From Acrasis kona (taxonomy: Eukaryota > Heterolobosea > Eutetramitea > Acrasida > Acrasidae), in NCBI GenBank assembly GCA_026419775.2, contig JAOPGA020000118.1, positions 1 to 25,044 on the forward strand: 25,044 bases of DNA. Direction: 5' to 3'. The notes below the pieces were generated by a model. That model had not been told where the DNA came from. It searched no databases and saw only the letters and a list, made by a program, of their open reading frames with translations. How positions within the stretch are numbered: position 1 is the first letter of the stretch; every line of letters begins with the position of its first letter. This document shows positions 1 through 8,793 of this stretch, piece by piece. A program made the position numbers and the translations under genes.

Positions 1-516
1 AAATTATTTGTTGAACAAGAGACATCATAATGATTCATGAACTGCCCACAACCATAGGTAATATTGTACCTTCATTTGTGGTGATGAATTCATGTAATCA
101 TTGGTGCTACTCATCAATATTAGAAAAACAACTATGAGATAAGAGGAGCAACTGTTGGAGAAGCAACAATTGTTGAAAAGACGATAAAAGTAACATTCTA
201 CGGATTGGAGATGTGGAAGTAGAAATAGAAAGGAACAGGCAAGATGAACACCATCAAAAACGACGATCACGTGAATCAAAATGAAATTCAAATTACGCCT
301 CAAGCCAATCAGAGGTGTAGTGGTGTAACAAATGCAAGAAGTTAAGAGACACATGTAAGCTCAATAAATAAGGTAAAAACAAATCTCACATTGTGTGTTA
401 CATTATGAGCGATAAGAGTTAAAACATAGAACCCCTAGAACTAATTTTGAATGCAAATTTGCTTTTTGTTCAATTTATTCTTGGTTGCTGATGGAGGTGG
501 AATCATCTCAACCTAA
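1..516. other. Intergenic or unassigned left edge
   Basis: No gene can be defended here. The minus strand has an open frame of about 109 codons (354 to 25), but it is rich in Cys, Phe, Leu and Ile without any family pattern, and its composition resembles translated A/T-rich non-coding DNA. The stretch may hold the 3' flank of the cupin gene on its right and part of a gene that begins outside the window. Confidence 0.4.
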
Positions 517-915
517 TTAGTGCTTTATCCCAAAATAAACCATCACAACGTCCTCTTGCGAGACATTTCTTATTTCATGTTTAACTGTCGGAGGTATTGT
601 AATAACCATATCTTTTGTCACGGTCGTGACACATCCATTTAGCTCCACTTCAGCCGTGCCACTTTTCACAATGAATACTTCCGTCATGTCACTGTGAGAG
701 TGCATTGTGGCCACTTGTCCAGGTTTCCATGTGCTTTGTGCGAGCTGCATCAAATGAGGAACGTCATCTTTACGGTGTATCACTTTTTTCGTCATACCAC
801 CATGTGATACAAAATCATCCTGCAATTCCTCAATATGAACAATGTTCGCGGACATTGTAACTATTTTTGTAAGATATCGATAATGAGAGTTGTTTACAAT
901 ACTCATAGTTCTCAA
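517..915 (-). CDS. Small single-domain cupin protein
   Basis: The open frame encodes 132 residues, the size of a single-domain cupin. Cupin motif 1 is clear at about residues 66-86: GQVATMHSHSDMTEVFIVKSG, with likely metal ligands His72, His74 and Glu79 and the closing glycine Gly86. Motif 2 follows with Pro109, His113 (fourth ligand) and Asn117. Such proteins bind Fe, Mn, Ni or Zn and are mostly dioxygenases, isomerases or small-molecule binders; the substrate cannot be told here. There are three possible starts (Met1, Met4, Met21). Met21 begins just before the conserved core, so the true protein may be about 112 residues. No intron is needed. The neighbouring genes give no functional clue. 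Confidence 0.85.
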   Translation of the reverse strand: MRTMSIVNNSHYRYLTKIVTMSANIVHIEELQDDFVSHGGMTKKVIHRKDDVPHLMQLAQSTWKPGQVATMHSHSDMTEVFIVKSGTAEVELNGCVTTVTKDMVITIPPTVKHEIRNVSQEDVVMVYFGIKH

Positions 916-1799
916 CGCTTTTATTTTTTTTACAATCCACTGGGCCCCCTGGTGCAGGAAGTTTGTACTATAAACTATCTCTATAAAACATTCTGAAAAG
1001 AGGAAGTTGTAGATAATACGAAGACGAATTGATAAAGTGTCTTTTCAAAATTTTGTCCAGGTAGTGGTTTTAAGCCTACGTTAGACAGAATAAAAATAAT
1101 TTTCTCTATTTTTGGCTTACATGCTAGCATGTCGAGTAGCGAGGAGACAATGGCACATGGAACCTCAAAATGCTGGTGCAGAAAAATATGTGACCCATCA
1201 TGTTATTATGGTTTTTCAAGGTTTATTTGAATTTTTGGAGAATGGAGACACTTCATTCTGTTTGGACCGAACAAAAATTAACATGGATTATCCGAAGTTT
1301 GAGATCACAAATAGTATTGACGACACTAGGGGATACGTTGACAGTGGTACTAATCGTAACCAAAAAAGAAGAAAGTTGTAGTGACCACTAGTATAATTAA
1401 TGGATGCGAAAACATGTCGAACAAAATTCATGTCATAATAAAAGTATTTTATTGGCGGCTGGCTCATGTGACTTTTGTTCCCATACATCATTAAAAAAGA
1501 GTGAAATGAACACTTCCAATTCTTTGTCCACTGGGTAGGTATTAAAAGTGCGACCTATGGCAATTATTGGTCAATGATTAATATTTTGTTACGTATACAC
1601 TACAGGCATGCTGTGAAGGTTAGTTGTTTGGTCTAACACCTACAAAGTTCTTTGCGGCAAACATTGAGCGTAGGTTGTTGAAGGTGTGTTGTTGTCGTAG
1701 GATAGCTGTGGTTGACCTCGTCGCTGATTGGTTACATTCCAGCACTCTAAAATAAAAGCGTTGAGAAGACGAGATGTCAATGTTGCACAATAGCAAAAA
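916..1799. other. Intergenic stretch, weak open frames only
   Basis: About 880 bases separate the cupin start from the tRNA. On the plus strand an ATG at 1129 opens 33 codons (MSSSEETMAHGTSKCWC and onward). A different frame, about 1241-1381, ends in a basic NQKRRKL tail. I could not find an intron that joins them in phase, and neither matches a family I know. A short open stretch on the minus strand at about 1640-1790 has no ATG. These could be remnants or a small spliced gene, but the evidence is too thin to call. Confidence 0.35.
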
Positions 1800-1870
1800 T
1801 GCGTTAAACGGGAATCGAACCCGTGTCGCGAGCTTGGAAGGCTAGCATTCTACCACTATACCATTAACGC
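1800..1870 (-). tRNA. tRNA-Gly (anticodon UCC)
   Basis: On the minus strand the sequence folds as a tRNA. It has a perfect 7-bp acceptor stem (GCGTTAA with TTAACGC), an A-box-like D arm (TGGTATAGTGG), the anticodon loop CTTCCAA with anticodon TCC, and a perfect T arm (ACGGG-TTCGATT-CCCGT) that includes the B box GGTTCGATTCC. The discriminator base is A, followed at once by a T-run that serves as a polymerase III terminator. No intron is present. The anticodon stem has one apparent U-C mismatch (second pair), and the D stem is weak, with one A-A opposition. CCA is not encoded, as expected for a eukaryote. Confidence 0.93.
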
Positions 1871-1930
1871 GCTTCACAATAATAAATTCAACGCACAACA
1901 TACTATAATGTTACAGTTACTTATAAAATT

Positions 1931-3598
1931 TTACTTTCTTTTACCCTTCCTCTTCTTTCTCGTCATGTTTCTTCCCTTCTTTGTATTAAACATGTGCACT
2001 TTTCGGTACGATTTGTATTGGGATGATGTCCTGTTGACTTTATCATCTAAAAAGTGTGTTCTGTGAACATATGGATTATCCTGGGCAAGCAGACCAATTC
2101 TCTGTTTAATCTTTTTAATTGGCTTCTTGTCCTTCTTGTATGATTTACGCACGACAGGACTTTCGTCCTCTACCTCTTCAACAAGTCCCAACTCCTCTCT
2201 CTTTTGACCCATTCTGATGTCTTGTTCCAGTTTGGTCCTCACAATCTCTCCTTTTTTCGTTGCACTAGTTCTGTAGGTGGCAGCCAGTTCTTTACTCTTT
2301 TGCAAATCCTCATTCGACAGATACAATGGAGTCAATTTTAATTGCATTTCATCGTCACCTCCCATAACCAAGGACAGGTAACCAACATCGGACATGATTT
2401 TATATTTTAATACATTTACACCTGTATCATTCAAGCTGCTCGTCCTCAACACATCAAATTGTGGAACTTTTGTAATCTTCTTTCCGAGCTCATATAATTG
2501 GTTTACAATCAAGGCCACGATCCTCTCAGTCTCTGCACTTTTTATTTTATCCATTTTGGTAAGAACCACACAAAAGTTTATTCTCTTTTTTAATAAAAAC
2601 TCAAAGAACCTCCTGTCGGTCTGCTTGATGGAGTCCCTTCTACAATCTAACAACCAATACACCATCTTCAATAGTCCGTATGGTTTTTCTTTGTAATATT
2701 CAAATTCTTCAATTTTGACGTTAGGATAGGTTCTGCAGAAGATGTAATCTTGGACTAATTTGTGCCACTGCCTGACCATGTTAAGAGGAGCTTTGGCGTA
2801 TCCGTAGCCAGGCATGTCTACAATGTGAAAAGCGTCGGAAACAGAAAAATAATTTAATGTTTGAGTGCGACCTGGTGTGCTACTTACTCTCACCAGTTTT
2901 CTACTGTTTAATAGTCTATTTACAAGAGATGATTTTCCGACGTTACTTCTTCCGATGATGGCCACTTCAGGTAAGATGGGGTTGGGCAGGTGATTGATGT
3001 TGTCGAAGCTGCGAAGAAATGTGTGCCTTCTGAAATTTAACAGCGGCTTGGATTCCATCTCTAATGCTTCGAGCGATCTAAACTCAAACTCGTTGTAGCG
3101 CTCGAACACGGTTCGGACTTTTTCTGCGGCTGATGAATCCAATGTGGGAACTTCACCTTTGACTGGCCTGGGTGTAGAGAATGTTGGCTTGTGTAGAGGC
3201 TTGCCCAAGTAGTTAACCAACTTGACTTGATTAGGATCTAGAGGTCCATGTTCCTTTTTTTGTTTTTTTGGGATGAAACCATGGTCCATGAGGTTCTTTT
3301 GCATGTTCTTTTGCTGTTCAAGAATACTCTTCTCGGATCTTGGTTTTTGGTCAAGTTTCTGAACGAAATAATTAGCAGCTGTCTTTTTTGGTCTTTTTTG
3401 CTGGGGTAGTAGAATTTTATTTTGTGTGTTTTGTCTGTTTACTTTTAAACTCTCGTCATCTAGCATTCTAATTCTATTGTTTTCGGCGTTCTTCTTTGCA
3501 TTCTCTCTTTGGATGGCTACTCTAGTTTTGGCATACTGTCTTCCGACGAAATTCAAGATGGGGTAACCAGTACCTTGAGGCACAAAGGGACGAAGCAT
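1931..3598 (-). CDS. EngB/GTPBP8-type GTPase with long N- and C-terminal extensions
   Basis: This 555-residue protein carries a complete TrmE-Era-EngA-EngB-type GTPase domain at about residues 205-410. G1 is GRSNVGKSS (216-224), G2 is the Thr in STPGRTQ (241), G3 is DMPGYG (261-266), G4 is TKMD (347-350) and G5 is TSS (386-388). The TPGRTQ and DMPGYGYA forms are characteristic of EngB/YihA and of mitochondrial GTPBP8. Family members assist large ribosomal subunit assembly, in eukaryotes usually inside organelles. The first 40 residues are basic and almost free of acidic residues, which fits a mitochondrial presequence. The protein is far longer than bacterial EngB (about 200 residues): it has about 200 basic residues before the domain and about 145 after, ending in a very Lys/Arg-rich tail (KKGRNMTRKKRKGKRK) that suits rRNA binding. 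The single frame starts at the ATG at 3598, only 61 bases from a divergent small open frame. Confidence 0.9.
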   Translation of the reverse strand: MLRPFVPQGTGYPILNFVGRQYAKTRVAIQRENAKKNAENNRIRMLDDESLKVNRQNTQNKILLPQQKRPKKTAANYFVQKLDQKPRSEKSILEQQKNMQKNLMDHGFIPKKQKKEHGPLDPNQVKLVNYLGKPLHKPTFSTPRPVKGEVPTLDSSAAEKVRTVFERYNEFEFRSLEALEMESKPLLNFRRHTFLRSFDNINHLPNPILPEVAIIGRSNVGKSSLVNRLLNSRKLVRVSSTPGRTQTLNYFSVSDAFHIVDMPGYGYAKAPLNMVRQWHKLVQDYIFCRTYPNVKIEEFEYYKEKPYGLLKMVYWLLDCRRDSIKQTDRRFFEFLLKKRINFCVVLTKMDKIKSAETERIVALIVNQLYELGKKITKVPQFDVLRTSSLNDTGVNVLKYKIMSDVGYLSLVMGGDDEMQLKLTPLYLSNEDLQKSKELAATYRTSATKKGEIVRTKLEQDIRMGQKREELGLVEEVEDESPVVRKSYKKDKKPIKKIKQRIGLLAQDNPYVHRTHFLDDKVNRTSSQYKSYRKVHMFNTKKGRNMTRKKRKGKRK

Positions 3599-3659
3599 TC
3601 AATTACACACAGTCAATTAACTTCATTACAACCCATCTAAAAAAAACTATATTGATTGC

Positions 3660-3860
3660 ATGGTTGATGAACGTGAACCGGACTCTGGGGAGCCTATATA
3701 TGTTAAAGAAAAAGAGCACCCAATATTACACCGTGCAAAATCGTCAGTTCTAAATTTCTTTCATGTGCCACATGTTTCATTCGCTCCACCACCCACTACA
3801 ATAAAAGTACTTTGTAACAACAATGGTGTATTTATTTATTTAAATTTGACAGTGACATGA
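3660..3860 (+). CDS. Hypothetical 66-residue protein
   Basis: This small ATG-initiated frame lies divergent to the EngB-type GTPase gene and could share its 61-base promoter region. It encodes an acidic N-terminus (MVDEREPDSGEP), then a basic and aromatic middle (HRAKSSVLNFFHVPHVSF) and a hydrophobic end. Its last 25 bases overlap the 3' end of the opposite-strand gene. An AATAAA hexamer lies inside the frame near 3800, which argues that the transcript or the coding region may end earlier. No family was recognised, and it may be spurious. Confidence 0.3.
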   Translation: MVDEREPDSGEPIYVKEKEHPILHRAKSSVLNFFHVPHVSFAPPPTTIKVLCNNNGVFIYLNLTVT

Positions 3861-6302
3861 TCGTCATTCTTTAAGGCACGGACACCAGCATCAGTCCTAA
3901 TATTCAAAGCATGGCACTTCAGTCCATCCACATCCTCGACTTGTTTTCCGCAAACTTCAGCAACCTTCTTAACAAGCTCACTGTAGCTATTTGAGAAAAT
4001 ATCTATCGCTTCCTGATCTTCTCCATTCAAGATAATAATTAAACGTCCCTGCTCTGGAGTCTGCTGACTACCCACTACAATAACATGTTGAGTACTTTTG
4101 TTGTGCGTGACTTACTGGATTTATTGGTAATGGATAGGTTCAGGAATCCTGAAATAACACTGTCCAAAGTGTTTTTGATTATTGGCTGCATCAATGTCAA
4201 AGCAATTTCAATTTCGTCATTGTTTGTGTTGAGGTTTTCTGAAGTTATTCGGACCATGTCGTCAGTGACAGATACTGGCAACCAAGCACTCAAACCTGTC
4301 TTGTTCAAAACGATCACCTCCATTCTTTCAGGGACAACAAATTCCACATCTTGGATGTATCCGAGGTATTCAACTCAGAATCACAGCTGAGTGGGTTTAA
4401 TTTTCCACATATGGAGCAATGTTCACTCGAAACTTCATCTTTCTCTTTTGATTGTTGAGTTGGACATAATTTGATTTGTCTGACGTCGTAGCAACCGGAT
4501 TTCAAAACTAGAACACCATTGTCCATCGCATTCTCAATTGATTTAGCAACATTTAGAGCTGCTATAATCAGGACTCAAGAACAACACTTGCAATCTGAAT
4601 CTCTCTTTGAATGGTTCGGCATCCAATCTTGCCCTTGACAAATTTGCACGCAGTTCCTTGAAACAAGTGTTCTTCAATTCTAAATAAGAAATCAGTCATT
4701 TTGGAAAGGGGAGCGGAAATGCCGTAACTGCCAACCCTCAAAAGGCGGTACAAGATCTTTGAGAACTGTTTTCTATTTATGTGATATTCCCATCCATGAC
4801 TCTCCAATCGTTTAATTTCTTGTTCTGTTAAATCGTTCTTACGAACATCAGTCAACTTGGGCAACAAAGTAATCATGTTCTTTGTGTTGACTTTGATCAA
4901 ACTATTCTTTAGAGTCGAATTTTCAAATATTTGACCAAAACCATTCGTCCAATCGACACCAGATGATGCCGCATAGGATTGCATCGTCTTGAACAAATGA
5001 ACGTACAAAAGAGTACATTCAAAAAGAGATCCTTTATTAATAACGGAATATGACAACGAATTGACCCTGTTAATCAAGTATATGAGTGGATGTGGTGCTC
5101 TACCACCATCCTGTATCATCTTCCTCAACGTGTAGTTTGGGAACACAATTTGAATGTGACCTTGGTCAATCTTCTTGGTATATACATTCGCCAGACTAAT
5201 CACACTTAGTAAAGGGACCTTGTGATCTTTCAGATGGATTAAGTATGATTGTGGCAGTGGTGTATTGGTTAGATGCAGCATAAGCAGATAATTGATCAAG
5301 TCCCCACTTGCGTTGTGGTTGAACAAGAGCTCTTTTGCAGCAATACGATCGACTTCGTGAAAAGCAATATTATCTACTAGTAAATCTACATACTCACTCT
5401 CAGCAGTCGACCTCTTTCTTGGATGTTTGTATGTTACAATAGCATTAAGAGCGTACCTAAGAATACGTGGAATCCCTCCAGTTGCTATCTTGATCCTCTC
5501 CACAAAATAATCAAAGTTTCGAATACACAAATCCCGTAACACATTTATAACCGTTTTGTTTTTAGCGCAATGAATAGAATGTTCGATGATTTCCGAAATG
5601 TCGGACAGGCCTAATGGATCCAAAAAAATCAAACGAAATGGAACAGGAGAAATGTAACCTCAGTGTGCGAATAAATTAAGTCCTATAAGAGATATCGTGG
5701 CAGATTTTATTGTTACTATGTGAAAGTATTCCTTAAACTGTGTGGAGAACGAAAACTCTCCAGAAATTGTACATCAATTGAACTTCTGCAAGAAATGTTT
5801 CTTTTCGATCTACTTCGTATTTCCCTTGGAGTGCTTCAACCTCGTCCCAATGGAACAAAAAAGAACGATGTGATCTGTTTAAAATGTTGATAAGATCCTC
5901 AAATGACTGGGTCGTTTCTGGAACATTAAGGTTGCCTTCATTCAAAGAATTCAATTGACTAACAGTAAAATTAACCACGTCCAGACTCATATTCCCTATA
6001 ATGGTTAATTAATATATCAGTCGTAGTTGTTACCTGTTTTCCCCATCAGTTCAAGTGAGAGTTTGACGTAAACCGCCTTTTTTTAGATTTTCCTTTCTTC
6101 GGACATCACCTCCTTCAACTTTGTCCCATTGATCTTGCATCAATTCTTTAAATTTTTCAACAAAAGATGTTTTCCCAGATCCGTTATGCTGAGAAATACC
6201 CACTCCTTTGTCCGAATCCGAACATAATTGTTCCGACACCTCTATTGCTGCGTTCTTTCTGTTAACGAACTTAAGGTCTAGTATTCGGTCTGTTGTTGAC
6301 AT
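3836..6302 (-). pseudogene. Crinkler/RHS-type P-loop ATPase with nuclease-like part and terminal beta-grasp domain, fragmentary
   Basis: Several minus-strand open pieces in the same order look like one gene of the Crinkler/RHS-type (CR) effector class, which joins a STAND/AAA-like ATPase to a restriction-endonuclease-fold module. The first piece (near 6302) has a Walker A element, QHNGSGKTS. The next has a Walker B-like stretch, SFLFHWDEVEAL, near 5.85 kb. A longer piece (5632-4568) begins IFLDPLG and has TGGIPRILRYAL, a sensor-like motif, then GSLFECTLLYVHLF, resembling the first helix of the nuclease fold. Near 4.35 kb is VEFVVPERMEV, like the VVPE strand of the family. The last piece (about 4075-3836) looks like a separate beta-grasp (ubiquitin/doublecortin-like) domain. 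The frame is divided about five or six times. At least one junction, near 4.1 kb, is a well-formed GT-AG intron, but others are poor, so I treat the locus as a probable fossil. The assignment rests on motif memory, not on a search. Confidence 0.5.
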
Positions 6303-6406
6303 TTTCTTAAGAATAAACGAACTACACAAATGTACCAGGAAGCACGTTGAAATGCTAAAGAAACAAAAATCAAAACCACCTTCCCTATACAAGTTAGCAA
6401 AAGGTT

Positions 6407-6595
6407 TTGTCAGAAGAGAAATGTGATATCAACTACATACAAGATGTACTCAAGCACGAACCCATAGAAAGTCACAGGAAAGGAAAAGACGACGTACGAA
6501 CCATATTCGTCATGGCAGTACTCAAGGCAGTAACATGGCATGAATCATGGGGGTACCTGCTCGAATTACCCATCATGCATTACGAACAAGTGTAA
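6407..6595 (+). CDS. Possible small hypothetical protein or terminal exon
   Basis: A plus-strand frame, open from about 6398 to its stop at 6595, reads as plausible protein (SEEKCDINYIQDVLKHEPIE, later AVLKAVTWHESWGYLLELP). It has no ATG at its beginning. Just upstream, in another frame, is an ATG-started stretch at about 6350-6426 with a basic sequence (MLKKQKSKPPSLYKLAKGF). The two may belong to one small gene separated by a tiny intron or a frame slip, but no consensus splice sites join them. The stop lies only four bases from the convergent acyl-CoA synthetase stop at 6600. No family was recognised. Confidence 0.25.
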   Translation: MSEEKCDINYIQDVLKHEPIESHRKGKDDVRTIFVMAVLKAVTWHESWGYLLELPIMHYEQV

Positions 6596-6599
6596 AATA

Positions 6600-8688
6600 T
6601 TAAAATTCTTTATTCACAAGTGTTTGTATGTCTATTAAAACTTGCACATCATCAATGGTAGCCGGTGCTTTAAAAGGCTCTGCATTCAGTATTTGTCTTA
6701 AGCAGTTCCTTACAATCTTTCCACTTCTTGTCTTTGGTAATTTATCGACAACCATAACACGCCTACAGCTGGCAATGGCACCCACTTGATTTCTAATCAT
6801 ACCGATGCACTCCTTTTCGATTCTTTCGTACGTGGACGAATCGCATGCTTGACCAAGCACTATAAAACCAACGGGTACTTGACCCTTCATTTCGTCCTTC
6901 ATGCCCACCACCGCACATTCGACTACATTTACGTGCCTACACAACACGTCCTCCATCACAGCAGTGCTCAGTCGATGAGCAGCTACGTTAATCACATCGT
7001 CCGTACGTGACATGACGAATACGTTCTCAGAATCATCTTTGTAACCAGCGTCGCCAGTGTGATAGAATCCAAAATGTTTTTTCATATAAGCTTCTACAAA
7101 TCGATTCTCGTTATTCCACAGCGTAGTAAAAGCACCTGGAGGTAATGGTAACTTCACAACAATATCACCTTTTAGTTGACTATGATCGTCTTGTTCTATT
7201 TGATAATCTTCGGATGAAGACGATGGTAATATACGTACGTCCCATCCACATACAGGTGTGTTGCTGCTACCTGGTTGTATGCTGGTCGTATAATTCTTTT
7301 CGTGTTCCAAACCCAACATTTTGGCACAAATCGGCCATCCAGTTTCTGTTTGCCACCAATGATCAACAATTGGTATTCTATTATCGAATAAAGAAATCAA
7401 CCAATTCAACGTAGCACCATCACACCTCTCTCCAGCAACAAAAACGCTCTTTAAAGAGCTCACGTCGTATTTATGAAGACCCTTTGCAGTTGGATCTTCT
7501 TTTTTAATGGCTCTTACGGCAGTAGGTGCCAAAAAAACACTAGAGACATGATTTTCGGAGATGACTCTCCAAAAGGCACTTGCATCGGGCGTTCCTACTG
7601 GTTTTCCTTCGTATAAAACAGTTGTTGCTCCGTAGAGTAATGGTCCGTATACAATGTAAGAGTGACCCACCACCCAACCAATGTCGCTCGCTGCCCAAAA
7701 TGTTTGATTTTGTTGAATGCCGTATAAATGTTTCATGCTCCATTTGAGCGCTACCATGTGACCGCCGGTGGGTCTCACTACTCCTTTAGGTTTTCCCGTT
7801 GTGCCCGATGTGTAGAGAATGTAAGCCGGGTGATTGGATTCGACTGGCGTGCATTCGATTGGTGATGATGAATGATGTGAAGTTAATGTTTCCCAATCGA
7901 AATTGTTTGGAGAGTCGAGTAGAGGGTAGAGATGGGTTGGATGGGGACGAATGAACGTGAGTATGGGACACGTGCAGTTGCTCTCTTGAACTGCTTGTTG
8001 AACGATGGTTTGGTAGTCAATGTATTTTTGGTTGGTTTCGATTCCGTAATTGGCCGTGAGTATGATTTTGGGTGGGGCGTCCATGATGCGAAGGGCTAAT
8101 TCATGTGGAGCGAATCCTCCAAAGACGACAGTGTGGATGGCACCGATGCGTTGACATGCAAGCATTGCAAAGGTTGCCTCTGGTATCATTGGCATGTAAA
8201 TGGTTACAATGTCTCCCTTTTGAACGTGAAAGCGATTCTTGAGCACCGAAGCGAGATTTTGAACTTCCGTTAGCATTTGTTGGTACGTGTATGTTTTTTT
8301 GATTAACTGACCGCTGGATGCACTATCATAAATGAGTGCAATTTTGTCCCCAAGACCTGCTTGTACGTGAATCTATAAAAGTGAGTAATTACATGATGCG
8401 CGATCAAATTACGTCAAGTGCATTGTAGCATGTGTTTGTTTGTCCGCCTTCAAACCATTGATTTGTATAGAGTAGAGATTGATCTTTGTAGCTGAGAACT
8501 TTTTCATATGGTTTGAACCAATGTACATTCTTTGCCTGTTCATCCCAGAACTTCTCTGCACCACCGTTTTCAAAGTCGATTGATTGCTCATAAGTACTAC
8601 TCCAATGTTTGGCGCGGATCAAGCTCGAAGAGATTTGAAGTAGGGGTTTAGTCCTTCCAGGGAGTGACTTTCGAATCAAAAACATCAT
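6600..8688 (-). CDS. Short-chain acyl-CoA synthetase (AMP-forming), ACSS3/acetyl-CoA synthetase type, two exons
   Basis: This enzyme makes acetyl- or propionyl-CoA from the acid, ATP and CoA through an acyl-adenylate. Exon 1 spans 8688-8413 and exon 2 spans 8372-6600. The 40-nt intron (8412-8373, GTAATT...TTATAG) is phase 0 and restores LDIHVQAGLGDKIALIYD across the junction, giving 682 residues, normal for the family. The ANL-superfamily motifs are complete: YTSGTTGKPKG (about 279-289), WWQTETG (431-437), TGD (531-533), SRTDDVINVAAHRLST with RTDD at 548-551, and the C-terminal catalytic lysine in KTRSGKIVRN (Lys644). The N-terminal FWDEQAKNVHWFKPYEKVL is the usual ACAS_N start. The ATG at 8688 gives a basic, Ser-rich leader (MMFLIRKSLPGRTKPLL) typical of mitochondrial import. 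The ACSS3/propionyl-CoA branch seems more likely than cytosolic acetyl-CoA synthetase, but substrate choice cannot be settled by eye. Confidence 0.93.
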
Positions 8689-8793
8689 CTCTGTCAATCA
8701 AAATGTTTGTAATCGTACCAAACTCCTGACGACCAAAGAAGAGGAGCTGACAACAATTTGAAAGTCAACAGGGATCATTTATTTTACGAGATT

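Noticed and set aside
25-354. Minus-strand 109-codon open frame at the left edge
   Set aside because: No family pattern, and a composition like translated A/T-rich non-coding DNA.
1112-1381. Plus-strand 89-codon frame
   Set aside because: It begins with TTG, and no splice joins it in phase with the nearby ATG frame at 1129. Kept only as a note in the intergenic entry.
4568-5632. Origin recognition complex subunit (ORC4-like) identity
   Set aside because: The TGGIPR motif first suggested an AAA+ initiator. The surrounding pieces (HWDEVE, GSLFE, VVPE) fit the Crinkler/RHS-type ATPase layout better.
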